Assembly (NCBI GenBank): GCA_021807585.1 | Contig: JAKBCQ010000128.1 | Coordinates: 1-7,050 of the forward strand | Origin: Planctomycetota bacterium | Lineage (GTDB): Bacteria > Planctomycetota > Planctomycetia > Isosphaerales > Isosphaeraceae | Direction: 5' to 3' | Length of the DNA stretch: 7,050 bases | In this document: piece by piece, positions 5,796 through 7,050 of the stretch | Numbering within the stretch: position 1 is the stretch's first letter | Layout: every line of letters starts with the position of its first letter | Translations under genes and position numbers: made by a program | The notes under the pieces: generated by a model | Database searches by the model: none | The model's input: the letters and a program-made list of their open reading frames with translations, nothing else | What the model was told of the DNA's origin: nothing

Positions 5796-7050
5796 TCATA
5801 TCGTGTTTTGGTGACGGATAGTTTGGCCGAGGAGGGGCTCGAACTGCTCCGTTCGGCGGGGGACATCGAGCTCGTCGTCGCGACGAAGCTCGATTTTGAT
5901 GGTTTGCGTGCGGCGCTCCGCGAGGCCGACGGGATCGTGATTCGATCGGGGACGCGACTGACCGCCGAGGTTCTGGCCGATCAGCCTCGTTTGAAGGTGA
6001 TCGCACGCGCCGGGGTGGGGATTGATAACGTCGACGTACCCGCCGCGACGCGGCAAGGGATCGTCGTGATGAACACCCCCGGCGGCAACACGGTATCAAC
6101 CGCTGAACATACAATGGCGCTTTTACTTGCGTTATCGCGCAACGTCGCCCCCGCGTGCGCGAGCCTCAAGGCGGGCAAGTGGGATCGAGGCAAATACACG
6201 GGCAATCAGCTCGGCGACAAAACGCTCGGGATCGTCGGGCTGGGGCGGGTGGGGCTCGCGGTCGCCAAGCGGGCGCTCGCGTTCGACATGAAGGTCGTCG
6301 GCTTCGACCCGTTCCTCTCGGCCGACCGAGCCCTCGAACACGGCGTCGAATCGATCCCCAGGCTCGATCTGCTTTGGGACAAGTGCGATTTTATCACCTT
6401 ACACACGCCGATGTCCGAGGAGACGCGTCATCTTGTTAACAAGCAAGCATTTGATAAGATGAAGCCGGGCGTGCGGTTGATCAATTGCGCCCGCGGCGGT
6501 TTGATCGACGAGGCGGCGCTTCTCGAGGCGCTCGATTCGGGGAAAGTCGCGGGCGCCGCGATCGACGTGTTCGAGCCCGAGCCGCCGCCGACCGATCACC
6601 CGCTCGTCAAGCATCCCAAGGTGCTCGTCACGCCACATTTAGGCGCGTCGACCGAGGAGGCGCAGGTGAGCGTCGCGGTAGAAGCGGCGCGGCTGGTGAT
6701 CGATTTTCTTGAGAGCGGCCGGGTGCGGTTCGCCGTCAACATGCCGGCGCTCGACCGCGCCGAGCTTGAAGACATTCGCCTTTATCTCGATTTGGCGCGG
6801 CGGCTGGGGATGCTCCACGCGCAAATGAATCGGGGGGTGATCAAAAGCGCGCGGATCCGTTTTCGAGGCGAGGTCGCGGCTAAGAATACCAAGATGATCA
6901 CGTCGGCGTTCGCCGCGGGCTGGCTCGAATCGGCGCTCGAGGGGCAGGTGAATCTCGTCAACGCCGATATTTTGGCGAAGGAGCGGGGGATCACGATCGC
7001 CGCCGAAACCGCGACCGACCCCGCCGATTTCGGCACGTTGATTCAAACCG
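5793..7050 (+). CDS. serA: D-3-phosphoglycerate dehydrogenase, long form (3' end outside window)
   Basis: Oxidises 3-phosphoglycerate to 3-phosphohydroxypyruvate with NAD+, the first committed step of serine biosynthesis. 419 residues are visible from a GTG start, and the frame is still open at the window end. The substrate domain includes the RAGVGIDNVD motif and the Rossmann domain has GLGRVG (149-154). Catalytic residues fit the family pattern: R234 (NCARGGLID), E263 (VFEPEP) and H282 (TPHLGAST). The protein continues well past the roughly 315-residue catalytic core, with VNMPAL followed by an alpha/beta segment like the allosteric substrate-binding domain of long SerA proteins such as the M. 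tuberculosis enzyme. That family is about 525-530 residues, so roughly 110 residues, probably ending in an ACT domain for serine feedback, are expected beyond the window. The upstream aminotransferase would use its product. The 134-base gap with an inverted repeat leaves co-transcription open. Confidence 0.95.
   Translation, partial: MSYRVLVTDSLAEEGLELLRSAGDIELVVATKLDFDGLRAALREADGIVIRSGTRLTAEVLADQPRLKVIARAGVGIDNVDVPAATRQGIVVMNTPGGNTVSTAEHTMALLLALSRNVAPACASLKAGKWDRGKYTGNQLGDKTLGIVGLGRVGLAVAKRALAFDMKVVGFDPFLSADRALEHGVESIPRLDLLWDKCDFITLHTPMSEETRHLVNKQAFDKMKPGVRLINCARGGLIDEAALLEALDSGKVAGAAIDVFEPEPPPTDHPLVKHPKVLVTPHLGASTEEAQVSVAVEAARLVIDFLESGRVRFAVNMPALDRAELEDIRLYLDLARRLGMLHAQMNRGVIKSARIRFRGEVAAKNTKMITSAFAAGWLESALEGQVNLVNADILAKERGITIAAETATDPADFGTLIQT

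Noticed and set aside
5785..6114. - strand open frames opposite the start of serA
   Set aside because: The + strand GTG frame from 5793 encodes a full SerA catalytic core with all active-site residues; the antisense products are Arg/Pro-rich noise.
1..7050. Undescribed defence, mobile or biosynthetic system
   Set aside because: Every gene belongs to a known housekeeping family except DUF2203, which is a widespread conserved family. There are no transposase, integrase, toxin, nuclease-array or repeat-spacer features, and no flanking repeats that would mark an inserted island.

Overview
This looks like a chromosomal housekeeping segment from a GC-rich bacterium (roughly 60-65% GC by eye). All seven genes lie on the + strand. 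The best guess at lineage is Planctomycetota. The reasons are the gene content and neighbours (PolX with a C-terminal PHP domain, a DUF2203 protein, cmk overlapping a plsC-type acyltransferase, and a class V aminotransferase beside a long-form serA), weak or absent Shine-Dalgarno sites, and very frequent CGATCG. This assignment is inferred from sequence style and remembered gene neighbourhoods, not from a database search.

Layout: (1) 1-1488, the 3' part of a PolX-family DNA polymerase (helix-hairpin-helix, Pol-beta nucleotidyltransferase core, PHP nuclease domain); its N terminus lies before the window. (2) 1489-1677, a spacer with a possible terminator hairpin and two possible promoters. (3) 1678-2136, a small DUF2203 protein of unknown function. 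(4) 2205-2906, cytidylate kinase (cmk), joined by an ATGA stop/start overlap to (5) 2903-3688, a PlsC-type 1-acylglycerol-3-phosphate acyltransferase. (6) HisI (phosphoribosyl-AMP cyclohydrolase), ending at 4309, with an uncertain start. (7) 4501-5658, a class V PLP-dependent aminotransferase, followed by (8) 5793 to the window end, D-3-phosphoglycerate dehydrogenase (serA, GTG start), cut inside its C-terminal regulatory part.

How they fit together: cmk and plsC are very likely translated as a coupled pair that supplies CDP/dCDP and phosphatidic acid, both precursors of phospholipid synthesis. The aminotransferase and SerA most likely do the first two steps of serine biosynthesis, with the class V enzyme standing in for classical SerC. 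HisI is a lone histidine-pathway enzyme. PolX is a repair enzyme unrelated to its neighbours.

I found no mobile element, CRISPR array, RNA gene, defence system or novel gene cassette. No stretch longer than about 200 bases lacks a gene. The less ordinary signals are about 32 copies of the palindrome CGATCG, two imperfect palindromes with the same central T.T mismatch style downstream of hisI and of the aminotransferase gene, competing hairpins before cmk, and an unresolved 5' region of hisI.
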